Below are positions 61,754 through 64,000 of a DNA stretch of 64,000 bases, in pieces. The stretch's first letter is position 1, and each line of letters begins with the position of its first letter. The stretch covers positions 79,771-143,770 of the forward strand of contig CAJJDN010000071.1 in NCBI GenBank assembly GCA_905182985.1. Reading direction: 5' to 3'. The notes below the pieces were generated by a model. It searched no databases, was not told the origin of the DNA, and was given only the letters and a program-made list of their open reading frames with translations. The stretch comes from Paramecium sonneborni. Lineage: Eukaryota; Ciliophora; Oligohymenophorea; Peniculida; Parameciidae. Position numbers and translations under genes: made by a program.

Positions 61754-63778
61754 TCATTTTTTAAGGTCTTTCTAAGTATTTTCCAATTTAGTTATAATTT
61801 CTGATTATTAGAAATAAAGTTTTGAATCTGCCTTCAAATTTGATCTATAGTCTTAAAATTCTCTACTTGAAATCATCTATTATATTTCATTCTTTAAATA
61901 ATTTCTATAACGGTATATTATTGATAAAGAAGAGGTTACTACATATTCCCATGGTATATAATATAATTCTCTTGTAATATCATCAAAAGATAATGGAATA
62001 CTTGTAATTATTATTCGATTGCCTGTTTATTCAACTCCAATTTTTAAATTATATTTTGTTAATAAATAATTCCTTACATATTTTTCACTCAAAAGTTAAG
62101 CCAAAATCTCTTCTTAATTAATTGATTCAACTTTTTCAAGTCTTAAAGTTAAGAAACGAAATAAATTTGGAAATGGCTAATCCATTGCAATAAAATCACA
62201 AAGCAATATTTTAATATAAAAGTATTTATTACATTAATAAATGTCTCCTTTATCTTTATCTTTATAATAAATTGAATAAGAAAATCTATTATCAAAATGC
62301 AATTTAATAATTTCTGATTCTTTCTTAAAAATATTCTCCTTTCTTAAAAGCATTCCTAAATGTTTAATAAGACAAACTACAATTACATCTTTTGCATGTT
62401 TTATATAGTCAAATCTTGATAGTTATTCAATATCATATTTATACCATTCCAAATAATCTTTATATAGAATATTTATTGGAATCATATTAATTTGACATCT
62501 CAAATCTTGATATGCTTCAAAAATTTAGTATTTTTATTATTAAAATCTTTATACTAACATACGTAATTATGATTCTAAAACATAATCTTACATATTGTCC
62601 AAATACAATTTATCATAAAATAAACTTTTATGTAATTGATGTAAGTGTAAGTTATATTCTTATAAAATATAACTAGGTGTTCTTTTAGTTTAATCCATTA
62701 AAACTACTTTTTGATCCCAACATTTCTTTCGAACTTCTGGAATATTATATATTTTCCTTAGAAAATCAAGCTTTTTCGATAATTGTATCACACATTATCT
62801 CTTTGGATTTGCTTTATTCTTATCTAAATCTCCTTTCATTTATATGTATATTAATATCTCTGGAAAGGATATCTATGAAACCCAACAATTTAACATAATT
62901 ATCTTTTATAACCATCTTAAACCATTTTTTCTAGGCATTAATACAGATTTATCAAATTAACCATTTAAAGATGATTTTGATTTACAATAACCAATAAGAT
63001 TCCTTATTATTTCTAATAATTTATTTATTTATGGGTCTAAACTATCATCATTCTACTAAAAAAACTCTAATTTTTTCATCAACTAAGTTTTACATGATTT
63101 TAAATCAAGAAACATTTCATTTAATTCAGTTAATATATTTTCTTTACTCTTTTCTAATTATTCTAAACTCATCTATAATAGTTCTTTCATTTTAATAATC
63201 TCTATGCATTTTAGATTTTAATTTAATTCTTCTTCATTTCTATGATCTTTAATTAATGTAAAATTTAATGAATCTAATAATGAGTCTTCACATCTAATTT
63301 TCAATTTTACTAATTATTCTCTTTTTTACTAAAATTCAATAAAATTTAAAATAAATGGTAATGGTACCTTATTAATTATTAAATAAAGTAATTTCTGTTT
63401 TATTTCATTTTTTATTTTTTTATTTACCTCTACTTCATCATCTTCACTTTCTTCTATAACATCCTCGATTCTTTTTCTTTCATGATTTACTTTTTACAAA
63501 AATTTTAATTTCCTTTCTCTTGGTATTTATCTACTAATATGACCTTTATTATAGACAGCACTTAAAATTTATTATACTTCTATAATTTCTTCAGCCTATG
63601 AATTAATATTCCTATAATTTTCATAGAGTTAATCTAAATTTCTATCAAGTGTAATAGATTGATTTAATTTAGCAACTTTATGATGTTTCATCAACTTAAC
63701 TAATAGTTTAATATTCTTCTTTCTTTAATTAACAGGTTAAATTTAAAAAGAGTAGGAGTCATCTGAAAAATCTAACAT
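61754..63778 (-). CDS. Large unknown protein
   Basis: The gene encodes 674 residues in one uninterrupted frame from ATG 63778 to TGA 61754, unusual here because most long genes have introns. It begins MLDFSDDSYSFQIQPVNQRK. There is a charged coiled-coil region in the first 300 residues (LQMSLEQLEKSKENILTELN) and a more globular second half (RKKCWDQKVVLMDQTKRTPS; FDDITRELYYIPWEYVVTSS). No family was recognised. Composition and length exclude a chance frame. Confidence 0.65.
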
Positions 63779-64000
63779 TTTAATTTATTACAAAATGCCC
63801 TAAAAATTTTTGAAACCATAAATGAACAAATTCAATAATGAATTTTTATTATTAATTTATTATACTTATTATAAAAAAAATTATAAAAATTTAATTAAAA
63901 TCTGCAATTCCAAAAAAGTATGATGAAGCATCCAGAATTACATTAATTTAAGAGTATCTAAATCTTCATAATTTTTATGATATTTGCTTATAAATAGATA
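63779..64000. other. AT-rich window end without gene
   Basis: 222 bp upstream of the 63778 start; nothing further is recognisable. Confidence 0.5.

Noticed and set aside
1..64000. Standard genetic code with many stops, i.e. a non-coding or pseudogene-rich region
   Set aside because: Conserved families (SSRP1, kinesin, RPN13, MINDY, KATNIP) read through only when TAA/TAG are glutamine, and they end at TGA.
1..64000. tRNA genes, rRNA, transposons, CRISPR-like arrays
   Set aside because: No GC-rich cloverleaf-like patch, no transposase motif, and no regularly spaced repeats were seen by eye; a dedicated tRNA scan could still find one.

Overview
This is a gene-dense, very AT-rich eukaryotic segment from a ciliate nucleus, most likely a somatic macronuclear scaffold. 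Three features support this. First, proteins of known families read through only if TAA and TAG are glutamine and TGA is the sole stop. Second, about 80 introns can be placed; nearly all are 20-32 nt, begin GTA (a few GTT/GTG) and end TAG/AAG/CAG. Third, spacing is minimal: 4-5 bp between some convergent genes and 20-26 bp between some divergent starts. Code, intron size and compactness fit Paramecium and its relatives (oligohymenophoreans); the species cannot be fixed from sequence alone. All translations here use this code, and exon structures were worked out by eye.

Layout. 1-10 kb: a 5'-truncated unknown gene, a BT1-type transporter, small unknown genes, a coiled-coil protein, SSRP1/Pob3 of the FACT complex, and a C-terminally anchored protein whose locus is interrupted by a one-N join with a 1,057-bp exact duplication. 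10-24.5 kb: a B-box/kelch protein, a LisH-MINDY deubiquitinase, an alpha/beta hydrolase, an N-myristoyl candidate, an STPGR (SHIPPO-type) protein, a secreted H-type lectin, a Sec14/CRAL-TRIO protein, mitochondrial ribosomal uL11 and a VPS9-like protein. 24.5-34 kb: a kinesin, an unknown protein, a PRA1-like Rab-acceptor protein and a NEK kinase whose C-terminal tail spans a second one-N join with a 1,078-bp exact duplication. 34-50 kb: a kelch protein and a run of ciliary candidates (LRR protein, SPATA4-type CH-domain/ARM-like protein, CFAP210-like TPH protein, KATNIP), with a secreted coiled-coil protein and MCMBP among them. 50-64 kb: three long uncharacterised or coiled-coil proteins, a decayed CDK-type kinase pseudogene, OPA3, proteasome receptor RPN13 and further unknown genes.

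There is no operon. Genes alternate strand and are mostly housekeeping or ciliary. I saw no tRNA, rRNA, CRISPR or transposase gene. No clearly new multi-gene system was found. The most useful oddities are the two N-joined duplications (probable unmerged contig ends), the kinase pseudogene, several in-frame TGA codons that need an intron or an error to explain them, introns of length 3n without a stop, and the extremely short shared promoters.
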